Positions 35,015-44,674 of a stretch of DNA of 64,000 nucleotides are shown here, piece after piece. This DNA is from Pseudomonadota bacterium (lineage in GTDB: Bacteria; Myxococcota_A; UBA796; GCA-2862545). Below the pieces are notes generated by a model. The model worked only from the letters and a program-made list of their open reading frames with translations. It was not told the DNA's origin and did no database searches. Made by a program: the position numbers and the translations under genes. The stretch lies in the NCBI GenBank assembly GCA_005776945.1, contig SXOB01000059.1, positions 61,575 to 125,574 of the forward strand. Direction: 5' to 3'. The first letter of the stretch is position 1; the number at the start of each line of letters is the position of its first letter.

Positions 35015-36448
35015 TCACACCCGCAGCGATCGGCCAAGCGCCATGCGCCCCTTCCAAGGTGCCAGCGCGGGCCCGACGTCCTCGTCGAGGTACTCGCGCA
35101 CCTGCTGGGGAGCGCGGCCGACGTAGGCGCTGGGGTCGAGGAGCGCGTCGAGGTCAGGGTGGACGGGCGCGAAGCGCGGGTCGTTGCGCAGGCGCTCCAC
35201 GAGGTCGTTGTCGCGGCCGAGTTCCTTGACCTGTCGTGCCGCGTCGATGCTGTGTTCTCGGATCCACTCGTGCACGGCCTGCCGGTCGCCGCCCGCGCGC
35301 ACCATGGCCATGAGAATGCGTTCGGTGGCCATGAAGGGCAGTTCGGCCATCAGGTTGCGGCGGATGACGGCCGGGTAGACGACGAGGCCCTGGACGAGTT
35401 CGAGCAGCGTCTCCAGGACGCCGTCGGCGCCTAGGAAGGCCTCGGCGAGCACGAGTCGGCGGTTGGCCGAGTCGTCCAGCGTGCGCTCCATCCACTGGAC
35501 GGACGCCGTGGCGGCCGTGTTGGCAGGCAACAAGGACAGGTGCCGCGCAAGGGCGGAGACGCGTTCCGCGCGCATCGGATTGCGCTTGTAGGCCATCGCC
35601 GAACTGCCGACCTGCTTCTTGCCGAAGGGCTCTTCGACCTCTTTGAGGTGGGCCAGCAGCCGCAGGTCGTTGGCCATCTTGCCGGCGCTCACGCCGAAGC
35701 TGCCGAGCGCGGAAACGATGTCGTGGTCGAGTTTCCGTGGGTAGGTCTGGCCCGTGACGGCGAAGGGGGCCGGAAAGCCGAAGGCCTCGGTGACGTGCCG
35801 GTCCAGCGCGCGCACCTTGGCGTGGTCGCCGTCGAACAGTTCGAGGAAGGTGGCCTGGGTGCCTGTCGTGCCCTTGGCGCCGCGGAAGCGAAGCCCGTCG
35901 CGGACGGCCTGAAAGCGTTCGAGGTCGACGAGGAGGTCCTGGATCCAGAGCGTCGCTCGCTTGCCGACCGTGGTGGGTTGGGCGGCTTGGAAATGCGTCC
36001 AGCCGAGCGTCGCGTGGTCGGCCTGTTCGCGCGCGAAGCCCGCGAGGGCGTGCACGACGCCCGCCAGCTTCGGCAGCAGGAGGTCGAAGCCGTCGCGCAT
36101 CGCGACCAGGTCGGCGTTGTCGGCGACGTAGCAGCTTGTGGCCCCGAGGTGGACGATGGGGCGGGCGAGCGGGGCGACGTCGCCAAGCGCGTGAACGTGC
36201 GCCATGACGTCGTGGCGGAGCTCACGCTCGTAGCGGGCGGCCGCGGCGTGATCGACGTCGTCGAGGTGATTGCGCAGCTCATCGATGGCCGCGGGGTCCA
36301 GCGCGAGGCCGAGGGCCGCTTGGCCTTCGGCGAGGGCCAACCACAGGCGCCTCCAGGTTCGGATGCGTCGGTCGTCCGACCAGTTCACCGCCATTTCTGG
36401 GCTGGCGTACCGCTCGACGAGCGGACTCTGCCAACGATCGTGTGCCAT
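35015..36448 (-). CDS. purB: adenylosuccinate lyase
   Basis: The product has 477 residues of the fumarase/aspartase superfamily acting twice in purine synthesis. Signature: [15 protein letters not shown] (catalytic Ser loop), [27 protein letters not shown], and [17 protein letters not shown]. The length and the phrase [12 protein letters not shown] place it with the longer, animal-like ADSL group rather than the 430-residue E. coli type. The ATG at 36446-36448 is preceded by a GCTAGC element that may be a -10. Confidence 0.94.
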   Translation of the reverse strand: MAHDRWQSPLVERYASPEMAVNWSDDRRIRTWRRLWLALAEGQAALGLALDPAAIDELRNHLDDVDHAAAARYERELRHDVMAHVHALGDVAPLARPIVHLGATSCYVADNADLVAMRDGFDLLLPKLAGVVHALAGFAREQADHATLGWTHFQAAQPTTVGKRATLWIQDLLVDLERFQAVRDGLRFRGAKGTTGTQATFLELFDGDHAKVRALDRHVTEAFGFPAPFAVTGQTYPRKLDHDIVSALGSFGVSAGKMANDLRLLAHLKEVEEPFGKKQVGSSAMAYKRNPMRAERVSALARHLSLLPANTAATASVQWMERTLDDSANRRLVLAEAFLGADGVLETLLELVQGLVVYPAVIRRNLMAELPFMATERILMAMVRAGGDRQAVHEWIREHSIDAARQVKELGRDNDLVERLRNDPRFAPVHPDLDALLDPSAYVGRAPQQVREYLDEDVGPALAPWKGRMALGRSLRV

Positions 36449-36520
36449 GCGCGCTGCTAGCAGGACCTTCGAGGGCGCGCCCGCATGGCGTTGGCCGAAC
36501 TCCACGGCATAGAAGCGGGC

Positions 36521-37071
36521 GTGCGGTACCTCCTGCTTTACGTGTCGTCCGGCTGCTTGTGGGGCTTCGAGCCCCCGCAACGTCGACAGACGCGCCGACG
36601 ACTTCGACCACGCCAGACGAGCGTCCCTCGCTGTTTGGCTGGTCCTACCTCTGCGAAGACGATTCCCCCGACGTGACGACGTATCAGGCCAACGTCGACG
36701 TCCCAGCGGCGGAGATTCGGGTCCTTGTCGCCGAAACCGCCGGGTCCTCGCCGATCTGGGTCGAAGAGCATGGCCTCGACGGAGGGCCGACGGCGTTCGC
36801 GCTGGAGTTGGAGACGGCCGAGGAGGGCGAAGTCAAGGACGGGGCGCGGACCCTGTTCGACTGCGCGCGGGTGGACGGCCTCACGGTCGTTTGGCGGATC
36901 TACGACGTGGCGGGTCTCGCGGACTGCGTCGTCGTCGGCCAAGATCCCGAGGCGGTACTCGACGGCCTGCCCGCCTACGATTGGTCGCTGGATGCGGCGC
37001 CGACGGCGTTGGGGGAGATCAACGGCGGCAATTGTCGGTTCAGCGAGGGGACGGCGACGACGCAACCGTGA
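36521..37071 (+). pseudogene. lipoprotein gene with a one-base frameshift after the signal peptide
   Basis: A GTG at 36521 gives a short lipobox signal ([12 protein letters not shown]) in one frame, which then loses sense. The Thr/Pro linker ([16 protein letters not shown]) and a 150-residue folded part ([59 protein letters not shown]) follow in a neighbouring frame. Adding one C to the C-run at 36572-36576 joins them without a gap. The folded part has several cysteines; the family is not recognised. It is either a real frameshift or a homopolymer miscall. Confidence 0.6.
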
Positions 37072-37086
37072 GGCGGGGGTGTGGCC

Positions 37087-37361
37087 CTACGGCGCGACCG
37101 AGCACCGATGTTGGAGCTGATTGCACGTCACGGTGATTGCATCGTCCGACGAAAGCGTCGCCGCCACCGTTGCCTCCTAGCCGTCGCCGAAGTCGGCCAT
37201 GACCGTGTAGATCCCCGGCGCGACGCGGCCGGGTGGGTAGGTGCGGCCGCCGGCGTCGCGCAGTTCGGCGCGCACGCGGCCGGACAGGACCCATGACGCA
37301 GTGGTGATCGGGCGGGGAGCAGCGTCCGGGACCACCATGGCAGGCACGTCGGCCCGAGGGG
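37087..37361 (-). pseudogene. detached C-terminal domain of the Ser/Thr kinase gene
   Basis: Immediately after the kinase stop, the next frame continues its Pro-rich linker (PAPRVTPRADVPAMVVP) and then a small beta domain (VLSGRVRAELRDAGGRTYPPG, APGIYTVMADFGDG) resembling PEGA-type tails of bacterial kinases. A TAG at 37177-37179 interrupts this; in the same frame the domain then finishes naturally (EATVAATLSSDDAITVTCNQL, Cys, SVAP) at a TAG at 37087. Adding one C to the C-run at 37376-37381 and removing the internal TAG would give a complete kinase of about 470 residues. Confidence 0.5.
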
Positions 37362-38498
37362 TCACGCGCGGCGCCGGGGGGCGTCGTCGTCGGGCTCGAC
37401 CGGCGGATCCTCGGCGACGAGGGGTTCCATGGCTGACGCCGTGGGTTCGTTCGGGACGTCGGCCGGCAGGCTGGGTGCGCCGCTGAAGGCCGCCAACGCG
37501 AGGGCGATCAGGGCCGTCACCAGCCCGCCCGCGGCCACGAGCGCGCCGATCCAGACGGGCCAGTCGCGCGGAGGCGGCTGCGTCGACGGAGCGGAAGCGA
37601 TGGCCGTGGGAGGATTCGCCGCGTCGTGTCCCGGCGACTCGGACCAGGTCGCGGCGGGCGCTGAGGACGGAGGCGGAATCGCGACCACTCCCGTTTTCCA
37701 AGCGTCTCGCAGGAGCGCGACGCTTGGAATGCGCCGAGCTCGGTCGGAAACCAGCGCGCCTCGGATCGCCGCGCACCACGCCGCCGGCGCGTCAGGGGCG
37801 AGTTCGGCGGGGTCGGTGTAGTTTCCGGCGTCGATCGCGCTGAAGAGGCGAATGAGGTCGTCGTCGTCGAAAGCGCGGCGGCCCGTGACCATCTCGTACA
37901 GGATCGCGCCGAGCGCAAAGACGTCGGAGTCAGGGCCCGCATGCCGCGCGTTGCGAAACTGCTCGGGTGCCATGTAGCAGGGCGTCCCCATCGTGCTGCC
38001 CGTGCGCGTGCGCGCCGACGACGCATCCAGCGTGCGTGCGAGGCCGAAGTCGGCGACCTTGGGGACGCGGCGGCCGTCGACCGTCTCGACAAGGACATTG
38101 CCCGGCTTCAGATCGCGATGGACGAGGCCGACGGCGTGGGCGGCTGCGACCCCGTCGAAGATGCCCTGAGCGAGTCCATCGATGTCGGTGGCCGCCAGCC
38201 GCCCTTGCGAAAGGAGCACGTCGAGGCCGACGCCTCGGATGCGCTCCATGACGAGCCCTGGGTACCCGCCGACGTCGACGAGGTCGGTGACGGACACGAC
38301 GTTGGGGTGGTGCAGTTGGGCTTGGATGCGGCCCTCGTCAACCAGGCGGCGGTGCAGATCCGCCCCTTGGAGCGTAAGGACCTTCAGTGCGTGTTCGGAG
38401 CCCAGCGACCGGTGCCGGACCGCGTAGACGCGAGCCATCCCACCTTCGCCAAGGACGCCGACGACTTCATACCGGTCGACGCGGTCGCCGACGTTCAT
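37362..38498 (-). CDS. eukaryotic-like Ser/Thr protein kinase with a transmembrane helix
   Basis: The product has 378 residues. Kinase domain 1-270 has the glycine loop (VLGEGGMARVYAV), the ATP lysine (EHALKVL), the catalytic loop HRDLKPGNVL, the DFGLAR magnesium motif and the APEQF activation segment, so it should be active. A Pro/Ala linker leads to one helix (WPVWIGALVAAGGLVTALIALAL), so the kinase faces the cytoplasm and the tail the periplasm. The tail as read is cut off after DDDAPRRRA by a probable frameshift (see 37087-37361). Its ATG overlaps the TGA of the gene upstream, which suggests that the two work together. Confidence 0.88.
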   Translation of the reverse strand: MNVGDRVDRYEVVGVLGEGGMARVYAVRHRSLGSEHALKVLTLQGADLHRRLVDEGRIQAQLHHPNVVSVTDLVDVGGYPGLVMERIRGVGLDVLLSQGRLAATDIDGLAQGIFDGVAAAHAVGLVHRDLKPGNVLVETVDGRRVPKVADFGLARTLDASSARTRTGSTMGTPCYMAPEQFRNARHAGPDSDVFALGAILYEMVTGRRAFDDDDLIRLFSAIDAGNYTDPAELAPDAPAAWCAAIRGALVSDRARRIPSVALLRDAWKTGVVAIPPPSSAPAATWSESPGHDAANPPTAIASAPSTQPPPRDWPVWIGALVAAGGLVTALIALALAAFSGAPSLPADVPNEPTASAMEPLVAEDPPVEPDDDAPRRRA

Positions 38499-39187
38499 CA
38501 CCGCGCCACACCCCAGGCGATCCCGAAGCCGACGCCGGCCGCCGCGACGGACCAACCGACGGAGTTGCCAACGATGTAGGGAGACGCGTCCGATCCGGGC
38601 GGCAGCGAATGGGCGGCCAGGTAGGTGCCAACGGCGGTCGCGGAACCCGCCACGACGGAGGCCACGCCGACCCCAAGCAACGGTGAGCCTCGCTTGCGCG
38701 ATTCGGCCGGGAGACGCCAATCGTCGGGCCAGGGGGCAGCGGAAACGACGCGGGTGTCCCAGGCGCCGTCCGTCGTGCGCTGGAGGACATGAAGGCCCGG
38801 CAGCTGGTGCTCAAACTCGATGGGGACGCCGTCGAGCCACGTGGGGTGATCCGGCTCGATGGGGCGGGTGGCGACCGCGGGCGCTGGCGGCGGGCGCTCG
38901 CGCAACTCGGGTGCGCCATAGGACCGGGGCACAGCCGGGTCCGTGGCCGTCGCGGCATCGACGAAGCGTTCCCAGGGTTCGCCCTTGGCGTGAGCGACGA
39001 CGGCCTACCCATAGAGCAGGCGCGCCCAGGTCGCGCGGGGAAGGGGCTCCTCCAAGCAAAGGACGGCTCGGTTGGCCTCGCCCCAGGCGGTCGTGAAGGC
39101 AGACGGGTCGTCCGCGGCGATCGCGTGGTCGGCGCGCTCGACGAGGGCGAAGAGTTCTGCGGCCGTGGTGGGGTCGTCGCAGGGCAC
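38498..39187 (-). pseudogene. kinase-associated protein gene interrupted by an in-frame TAG
   Basis: A frame starting near the GTG at 39185-39187 reads VPCDDPTTAAELFALVERAD and TTAWGEANRAVLCLEEPLPRATWARLLYG, hits TAG at 39005-39007, and continues in the same frame (VAHAKGEPWERFVDAATATDP, linker, VEF-type strands, two hydrophobic helices LGVGVASVVAGSATAVGTYLA and GWSVAAAGVGFGIAWGVA) to the TGA at 38498. Both halves look like one periplasmic-to-membrane protein of about 230 residues. The second half alone could start at the GTG at 38932. It directly precedes the kinase gene (TGATG overlap). No signal peptide is visible at the proposed start. The family is unknown. Confidence 0.55.
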
Positions 39188-39215
39188 GGCGATGTCTAAC
39201 GGGCGCGCGCTGGCC

Positions 39216-40100
39216 TCAGCCGCCGTCGAGGCTGCGCTTCGAGCAGGCCTGCGTATGGCCGTGCTCACAGGCCCGATTGTACAGGCTCTCGATCTCTCCG
39301 TCCCGGGCCTTGACGCGCCCGCTCTCCATGAGCTGGGCGGCCTCGAAACAGCCGCGCATGGGGTCGATGCGGCAGGTCTGCTGGTAGTAGACGGCCGCCC
39401 GATTGCCCGACGCTTCGGCGGCGATGCCGTCGGCGTGGAGGCCGGCGAGTTCGATGCAACCAAAGTGGGCGTCGAGCTTGCACGCCTTTTCGTAGAACTC
39501 GGTCGCGGTGACGACGTCTTCCGCTGTGCGCCCGACCTTGCCCCGGTACAGGTCGCCGACCCGGCTACAGGCGAGCGGGTAGTCGATTTCGCACGACTTG
39601 CGCTGGAGGCGCTCGGCGATGTCGAGGTCGACCTTCTCGACACCGAGGCCCTCGCTGTACGCCAACCCGAGTGCCGAGCAGGCTTCGGCGTTGACTTCGT
39701 CGACCACGCACGTGTTCTTGAACAGCTCAACGGCTGCGGTGGCGTCCTTTTTGACGCCGTCGCCCGCGTAGAGAGCGACGCCGCGATTCACGCAGGCGCC
39801 GGTGATGCCACCTTTGCAGGCGATGCCGTAGAGCTCGGCGGCGCGCTTGGGGTCGCGGGGGCCACCCTTGGCGTCGTTGACCATGTCGCCAAGGGCGTTG
39901 CAGGACCGCGCGTGATGGGTCTGGCAACCCTTGGAGAACATCGCTCGGGCGCGGGTCACATCAGGGCGGACGAGGGCGAGGGCCTGCTGGCCGAGTTCGT
40001 AGCAAGCGTCGAGGTCGGGGTCGGCGAGGTCGTTGCAGCGCGCCACCATGTACCCCACGGGGTCCAGCTGCGCACAAGCGATCCAAACCAACGCGAGCAT
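39216..40100 (-). CDS. exported Sel1-like repeat protein rich in cysteine
   Basis: The product has 294 residues with a very short signal (MLALVWIACAQ) and six or seven Sel1/TPR-like helical repeats of 36-40 residues (CNALGDMVNDAKGGPRDPKRAAELYGIAC; CSALGLAYSEGLGVEKVDLD). Each repeat carries a Cys pair that would form a disulfide, as in Helicobacter cysteine-rich proteins. It is likely a periplasmic or outer-membrane interaction protein. It is followed 28 bp later by the interrupted kinase-linked gene. I chose the ATG at 40098-40100 because GAGG precedes it and the signal peptide starts there. Confidence 0.75.
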   Translation of the reverse strand: MLALVWIACAQLDPVGYMVARCNDLADPDLDACYELGQQALALVRPDVTRARAMFSKGCQTHHARSCNALGDMVNDAKGGPRDPKRAAELYGIACKGGITGACVNRGVALYAGDGVKKDATAAVELFKNTCVVDEVNAEACSALGLAYSEGLGVEKVDLDIAERLQRKSCEIDYPLACSRVGDLYRGKVGRTAEDVVTATEFYEKACKLDAHFGCIELAGLHADGIAAEASGNRAAVYYQQTCRIDPMRGCFEAAQLMESGRVKARDGEIESLYNRACEHGHTQACSKRSLDGG

Positions 40101-40132
40101 TCCAGCGCCTCGTGCGGAGCGTTGTACTGCCT

Positions 40133-40147
40133 GACTCGGGCCGAGTC
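40133..40147. promoter_or_regulatory. 15-bp palindrome between divergent genes, possible operator
   Basis: GACTCGG-G-CCGAGTC is a perfect 7-bp inverted repeat around one base. It lies 33 bp from the Sel1 gene start and 26 bp from the oxidoreductase operon start. Its place between two divergent starts makes it a candidate protein-binding site, but there is only one copy. Confidence 0.35.
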
Positions 40148-40173
40148 CAGCCCCGCGAGGTAGCGGCCGGTCC

Positions 40174-41715
40174 ATGAACTGGGCCTTCGTCGTCGACAAC
40201 CGAAGCTGCATCGGCTGCCACGCCTGCAGCACGGCGTGCAAGTCAGAGAACGAAGTGCCGCTCGGCGTCTATCGGACCTGGGTCAAGACGGTCGAAACAG
40301 GGTCCTTTCCCAACAGCCGGCGCTCGTTTCAGGTCACGCGCTGCAACCACTGCGCCAACCCGCCGTGCGTCCGCATCTGCCCCACGGGCGCGATGCACGC
40401 GCGCCCCGACGGCATCGTCCAATTTGCCTCTGACGCGTGCATTGGCTGCAAAGCGTGCCTCCAGGCCTGCCCCTACGACGCGATTCACATCGACCCCGAA
40501 CACCACACTGCGGCCAAGTGCCATTTTTGCGCGCACCGCATCGACGTCGGGCTCGAACCCGCGTGCGTGGTCGTGTGCCCGACCCACAGCATCCTCGCGG
40601 GCGACTTGGACAACCCCGAGAGTGAGGTGTCGCGCGTGCTCGCGCGCAATGACGCCGTCGTCCGCAAGCCCGAACAGGGAACGGCCCCGAAGCTGTTCTA
40701 CATCGGCGGCAGCGACGTGGTGATGCACCCGACGGCCGCCGTGATGCCGTCGACCTTGCTGACGGTGGATCGCGCCCCGTCGGGTCGGCGGTCGGGTCCG
40801 GTCGTCGACGGCACGCAGGGCTTGCCGTCGACGGGCCCCATCGGCGGCGTGACGTCGCGGATGGCGTCGCATCTCGTGACCTACGACGTGCAGCACCACG
40901 TGCCCTGGCATTGGCCGATTCCCGCCTACCTGATCACGAAGGCCGTCGCCGGCGGCATATTCGCGTTGCTCGCCTGCATGGCGCTTGGCTTTGGGCCCCC
41001 CGCGAGCGGCCGCGCGATCATGATCGGTGGTGCGCCCGCGCTCGTGGCGTGGGCTGTCACGATCGGACTTCTCATTTACGACCTCGATCGTCCCGATCGC
41101 TTCTTTTTCCTGTTCCTCCGACCCCAATGGCGCAGCTGGGTGGCTCGTGCGGCGTGGCTGCTTTCCGGCTTCGGCGCGCTTGCCGGTTTCTGGTGGGCGG
41201 CAGAAATGATGGGCAACACGGCTCTGCGGACAGCGTTTGCGGTCGTCGTGCTGCCGCTCGCGGTGCTCAGCGCGGTCTATTCGGCCTTTCTATTTGCCCA
41301 AGCCGAGGGCCGCGATTTTTGGCAGTCCGGCCACCTCGCGCCGGCGCTCCTGCTGCAGGCCGGCGCTCTCGGTGGGCTCGCACTTGCTGCGGTGGGTGAC
41401 CTGGCCGGGTTGCCTGGCATTGCCGGTTACGGCGCCGCCGTCGCCCGCGTTGCGTTGTTTTTCGGAGCCCTCGTCGTGGGGGTAGGCGACGCGTTGTGGC
41501 CCCACGCGACGGAGACGGCGCAACGCGGCGCCGCCAACATGGTTCGCGGCCCGTGGGCACCCTGGTGGTGGACGGGGCTGGCGCTAGGCTGGGTGGCCCC
41601 GATCCTCGTGCTCGGCCTGGGTGCACCGGGGGTGGCGTTCGTCGCCGCCGTCGTCGGGCAGTTTGCTTGGGCCATGGCACTCGTCATGGCGCCCCAGGAA
41701 ATCCCCAATGCATGA
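40174..41715 (+). CDS. fused 4Fe-4S ferredoxin / NrfD-type membrane subunit of a molybdopterin oxidoreductase
   Basis: The product has 513 residues. The first 190 hold four CX2CX2-11CX3C cluster motifs (CIGCHACSTACKS, CNHCANPPCVRICP, CIGCKACLQACPYD, CHFCAHRIDV...ACVVVCP) as in DmsB/PsrB/NrfC. The rest has eight to nine helices of the NrfD/PsrC family (AYLITKAVAGGIFALLA, LLIYDLDRPDRFFFLFLRPQW), which bind quinone in the inner membrane. In most complexes these are two proteins; here one chain would pass electrons directly from the quinone site to the catalytic subunit encoded next. No Tat signal is seen. Confidence 0.9.
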   Translation: MNWAFVVDNRSCIGCHACSTACKSENEVPLGVYRTWVKTVETGSFPNSRRSFQVTRCNHCANPPCVRICPTGAMHARPDGIVQFASDACIGCKACLQACPYDAIHIDPEHHTAAKCHFCAHRIDVGLEPACVVVCPTHSILAGDLDNPESEVSRVLARNDAVVRKPEQGTAPKLFYIGGSDVVMHPTAAVMPSTLLTVDRAPSGRRSGPVVDGTQGLPSTGPIGGVTSRMASHLVTYDVQHHVPWHWPIPAYLITKAVAGGIFALLACMALGFGPPASGRAIMIGGAPALVAWAVTIGLLIYDLDRPDRFFFLFLRPQWRSWVARAAWLLSGFGALAGFWWAAEMMGNTALRTAFAVVVLPLAVLSAVYSAFLFAQAEGRDFWQSGHLAPALLLQAGALGGLALAAVGDLAGLPGIAGYGAAVARVALFFGALVVGVGDALWPHATETAQRGAANMVRGPWAPWWWTGLALGWVAPILVLGLGAPGVAFVAAVVGQFAWAMALVMAPQEIPNA

Positions 41716-44674
41716 CCGTCCGATGGCCCTGCGCATCGCGGACGCGCTCGCCCGCCTCGCCGGGTTGCCCGAAAGCAAGGCCGCGCGCCGGAGGGCCTCG
41801 TCGACGATGGGTGAGGGGGTCCGCCCCGCGTCGTACTCTGTCCCCGATTCGCCCCCCGTGCCGCTGGACGAGGTCGTCCACGCCGACGGGCGCATCAGTC
41901 GATACCCGCCTTCGGACCGCTGGGATGATTGGACGGAGTGGGACGCAACCGCCTGGCCCGACCGCGTGCCCCGCCGGTACACGCTCGTACCGACGATTTG
42001 CTTTAATTGCGAAGCTGCATGTGGCCTGCTCGCCTATGTCGACAAGGAGACGTTTGAGGTCCGGAAATTCGAGGGAAATCCGGAACATCCGGGGTCCAGG
42101 GGACGCAACTGTGCCAAAGGCCCGGCGACCCACAATCAGACCTACGATCCGGAGCGGATTCTCTACCCACTCAAACGCGTAGGGCCGCGCGGTTCCGGGC
42201 AGTGGCAGCGCATTTCTTGGGAGACGGCGCTGGATGAAATCGGTGGCGCGATGCGGACGAGCCGCCTCGCCCGTCGCGACGGCATCGTGTACCATGTGGG
42301 TCGGCCTGGCGAGGACCATTACGCGAATCGGACTGTGATGGCCTGGGGCGTCGACGGTCACAATTCCCACACGAATGTCTGCTCGGCCGCGGCGCGGCTC
42401 GGGTATGCGCTGTGGTCGGGCTACGACCGGCCCAGCCCCGACTACGCGAACGCGCGCTGCGTGCTGCTCCTTTCGAGCCACCTCGAGACGGGCCATTACT
42501 TCAACCCCCACGCCCAGCGAATCATGGAAGCGAAGATGGGTGGAGCGCGGTTGATCGTGCTCGACCCTCGGCTTTCGAATACGGCGAGCAAGGCCGATGT
42601 CTGGCTTCCGACGTGGCCAGGGTCGGAGGCGACCGTGTTGCTCGCCATGGCGCGGCACTTGCTCGAAACGGGCGCGTGGAACCGGAGCTTCGTCGAGCGT
42701 TGGGTCGACTGGCGGACGTTTCTGGCGGAGATTCACCGCGTCACGGACGACCCCGTTGTGCTCGCCGCCCGCCCTGCCGACGGGGAAGCGGCGACCTTCT
42801 CCCATTTCGAGACGGCGCTCCGGGCGCTGTACCGGGACTTCACGTTCGAGCGGGCCGCCGCCGAGGCCCAAGTCGATGCGGCGTCGATCCGTGCCGCGGC
42901 GGAAGCCGTGGCGCGCGCTGGCGACAGATTGGCGGCCCACAACTGGCGCGCGGCGAGCATCGGCAACCTCGGTGGCTGGCAGGTCGCGCGCTGCCTGTTT
43001 CTGCTCAACGTGCTGACGGGCAGCGTCGGCACGATGGGTGGGACGTCGGCCCATTCGTGGAACAAGTTCGTCCCCAAGGCCTTCTCGACCCCCGAGCCAG
43101 GGACGGCCTGGAATGCGCTTCATTTTCCCGATGAATGGCCCCTGAGCCATTTCGAAATGTCGTTTCTCCTGCCGCACCTCATGGCCGAGGGGCGGGGTAC
43201 GATCGACGTGTACTTCACCCGCGTGTACAACCCGATGTGGACGAATCCGGACGGGTTCACCTGGTATGAGGCGCTGCGCGACGAGCGAAAAATCGGTTGC
43301 CACGTCGCGCTGACGCCGACGTGGAACGAGACGGCTTGGTTCGCCGACTACGTGCTTCCGATGGGCCATGCCGGTGAGCGCCACGACCTGATGTCGCAGG
43401 AGACTCACGCCGGGCGCTGGATCGGTTTCCGCCAGCCGGTGCGCCGCGAAGCGATGGCGCGGGCCGGAATCGAGGTCGACGCGACATGGAAGGCGAATCC
43501 GGGCGAGGTGTGGGAAGAGGCGGAATGGTGGGCGGAGCTGACGTGGCGAATGGACCCGGACGGGGCCCTTGGCGCGCGCAAACACTTCGAGAGCCCGTAC
43601 CGTCCGGGTGAACGCGTCACCCAGGACGAATATTGGCGCTGGATTTTCGAAAACTCCATCCCGGGGTTGCCCGAAGCCGCGGCGGCGAAGGGGCTGACGC
43701 CGCTGGCCTACATGCGTCGATTTGGCGCCTTCGACATTCCCGGCGGCGTCGAGCGACCCTACGAGGCGGTGGTCGCTGGGCAGACGGGCGCAGACGGGCT
43801 CGTCCGCGACGCGCACGGGCATGCCGTCGGAGTCGACGTCGGGGACGGTCCGCGAGCCGGTTTCGCGACGCCGTCGAAGCGGCTTGAGCTGCTTTCGCCC
43901 ACGATGGTCGCGTGGGGCTGGCCTGAAATGGCGGTCCCGTGGCCGAACAAGAGCCACGTGCATCCCGACCGGATCGCGCGCGACCGCGGCGAGATGATTC
44001 TCCTGCCCAACTTCCGGCTTCCGACGCTGATCCACACGCGATCGGCCAACGCGAAGTGGCTGGTCGAACTTAGCCATCACAACCCGGTGTGGATGCATGA
44101 CGAAGACGCGACGCGCCTCGGGCTCGTCACCGGCGACCTCGCGCGTATCGACACGGAAATTGGGTGGTTTGTCGATCGCGTATTCGTGAGCGAGGCGATC
44201 AAGCCTGGCATCATCGCGGTCAGCCACCACCTCGGCCGGTGGCGGCTGGCGGAGATGACGGGCGTGAACCGTGGCGCGAGCGCGCTCGCCAGGTTGGACG
44301 ACGATGGAGCGGGGTCCTACGCGCTTCACGTCGTGCACGGGGCGACGCCATTTGCGTCCACCGATCCCGACACGTCGCGTATTCACTGGGAAAATGTCGG
44401 CGTCCACCAGAATCTGACGCACGCCGTGCACCCCGACCCCATCAGTGGGGCCCATTGCTGGCTGCAGCGGGCGACCTCGGTGCGCAAAGCGGCGCCCGAC
44501 GAGCGCTACGGCGAAGTGCACGTCGACACGGGTCGCTCGATGGCGGTGTACCGGGAGTGGCTTGCGCTCACGCGTCCGGCGAGTGCCTACAGCCCCGACG
44601 GAACGCGCAGGCCCACTTGGCTCGGGCGCCCGCTCAAGCCCGTCCGCGCCGCGTACGACCTGCCGAAGACGTGA
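41708..44674 (+). CDS. molybdopterin oxidoreductase catalytic subunit (DMSO reductase family)
   Basis: The product has 988 residues and starts at the ATG at 41708, 8 bp inside the previous gene. The N-terminal 4Fe-4S motif is CX2CX3CX27C (CFNCEAACG at residue 98 and RNCAKG). Molybdopterin-binding phrases follow (VYHVGRPGEDHY, VVLDPRLSNTASKADVWLPTWPGSEATVLLAM, HNWRAASIGNLGGWQVAR), and NVCSAA near residue 227 may give the Mo-ligand Cys. The C-terminal domain (NPVWMHDEDATRLGLVTGDLARI) closes the cofactor pocket. The family covers polysulfide, thiosulfate, tetrathionate and arsenate enzymes; the substrate cannot be told. No twin-arginine signal precedes the FeS domain, so the active site may face the cytoplasm. 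Confidence 0.9.
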   Translation: MHDRPMALRIADALARLAGLPESKAARRRASSTMGEGVRPASYSVPDSPPVPLDEVVHADGRISRYPPSDRWDDWTEWDATAWPDRVPRRYTLVPTICFNCEAACGLLAYVDKETFEVRKFEGNPEHPGSRGRNCAKGPATHNQTYDPERILYPLKRVGPRGSGQWQRISWETALDEIGGAMRTSRLARRDGIVYHVGRPGEDHYANRTVMAWGVDGHNSHTNVCSAAARLGYALWSGYDRPSPDYANARCVLLLSSHLETGHYFNPHAQRIMEAKMGGARLIVLDPRLSNTASKADVWLPTWPGSEATVLLAMARHLLETGAWNRSFVERWVDWRTFLAEIHRVTDDPVVLAARPADGEAATFSHFETALRALYRDFTFERAAAEAQVDAASIRAAAEAVARAGDRLAAHNWRAASIGNLGGWQVARCLFLLNVLTGSVGTMGGTSAHSWNKFVPKAFSTPEPGTAWNALHFPDEWPLSHFEMSFLLPHLMAEGRGTIDVYFTRVYNPMWTNPDGFTWYEALRDERKIGCHVALTPTWNETAWFADYVLPMGHAGERHDLMSQETHAGRWIGFRQPVRREAMARAGIEVDATWKANPGEVWEEAEWWAELTWRMDPDGALGARKHFESPYRPGERVTQDEYWRWIFENSIPGLPEAAAAKGLTPLAYMRRFGAFDIPGGVERPYEAVVAGQTGADGLVRDAHGHAVGVDVGDGPRAGFATPSKRLELLSPTMVAWGWPEMAVPWPNKSHVHPDRIARDRGEMILLPNFRLPTLIHTRSANAKWLVELSHHNPVWMHDEDATRLGLVTGDLARIDTEIGWFVDRVFVSEAIKPGIIAVSHHLGRWRLAEMTGVNRGASALARLDDDGAGSYALHVVHGATPFASTDPDTSRIHWENVGVHQNLTHAVHPDPISGAHCWLQRATSVRKAAPDERYGEVHVDTGRSMAVYREWLALTRPASAYSPDGTRRPTWLGRPLKPVRAAYDLPKT

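Noticed and set aside
7597..39007. Reassignment of stop codons as an explanation for the in-frame TAA and TAGs
   Set aside because: Many normal genes here end at TAG, TAA or TGA (for example 7930, 56987, 63820), so the standard code is used.
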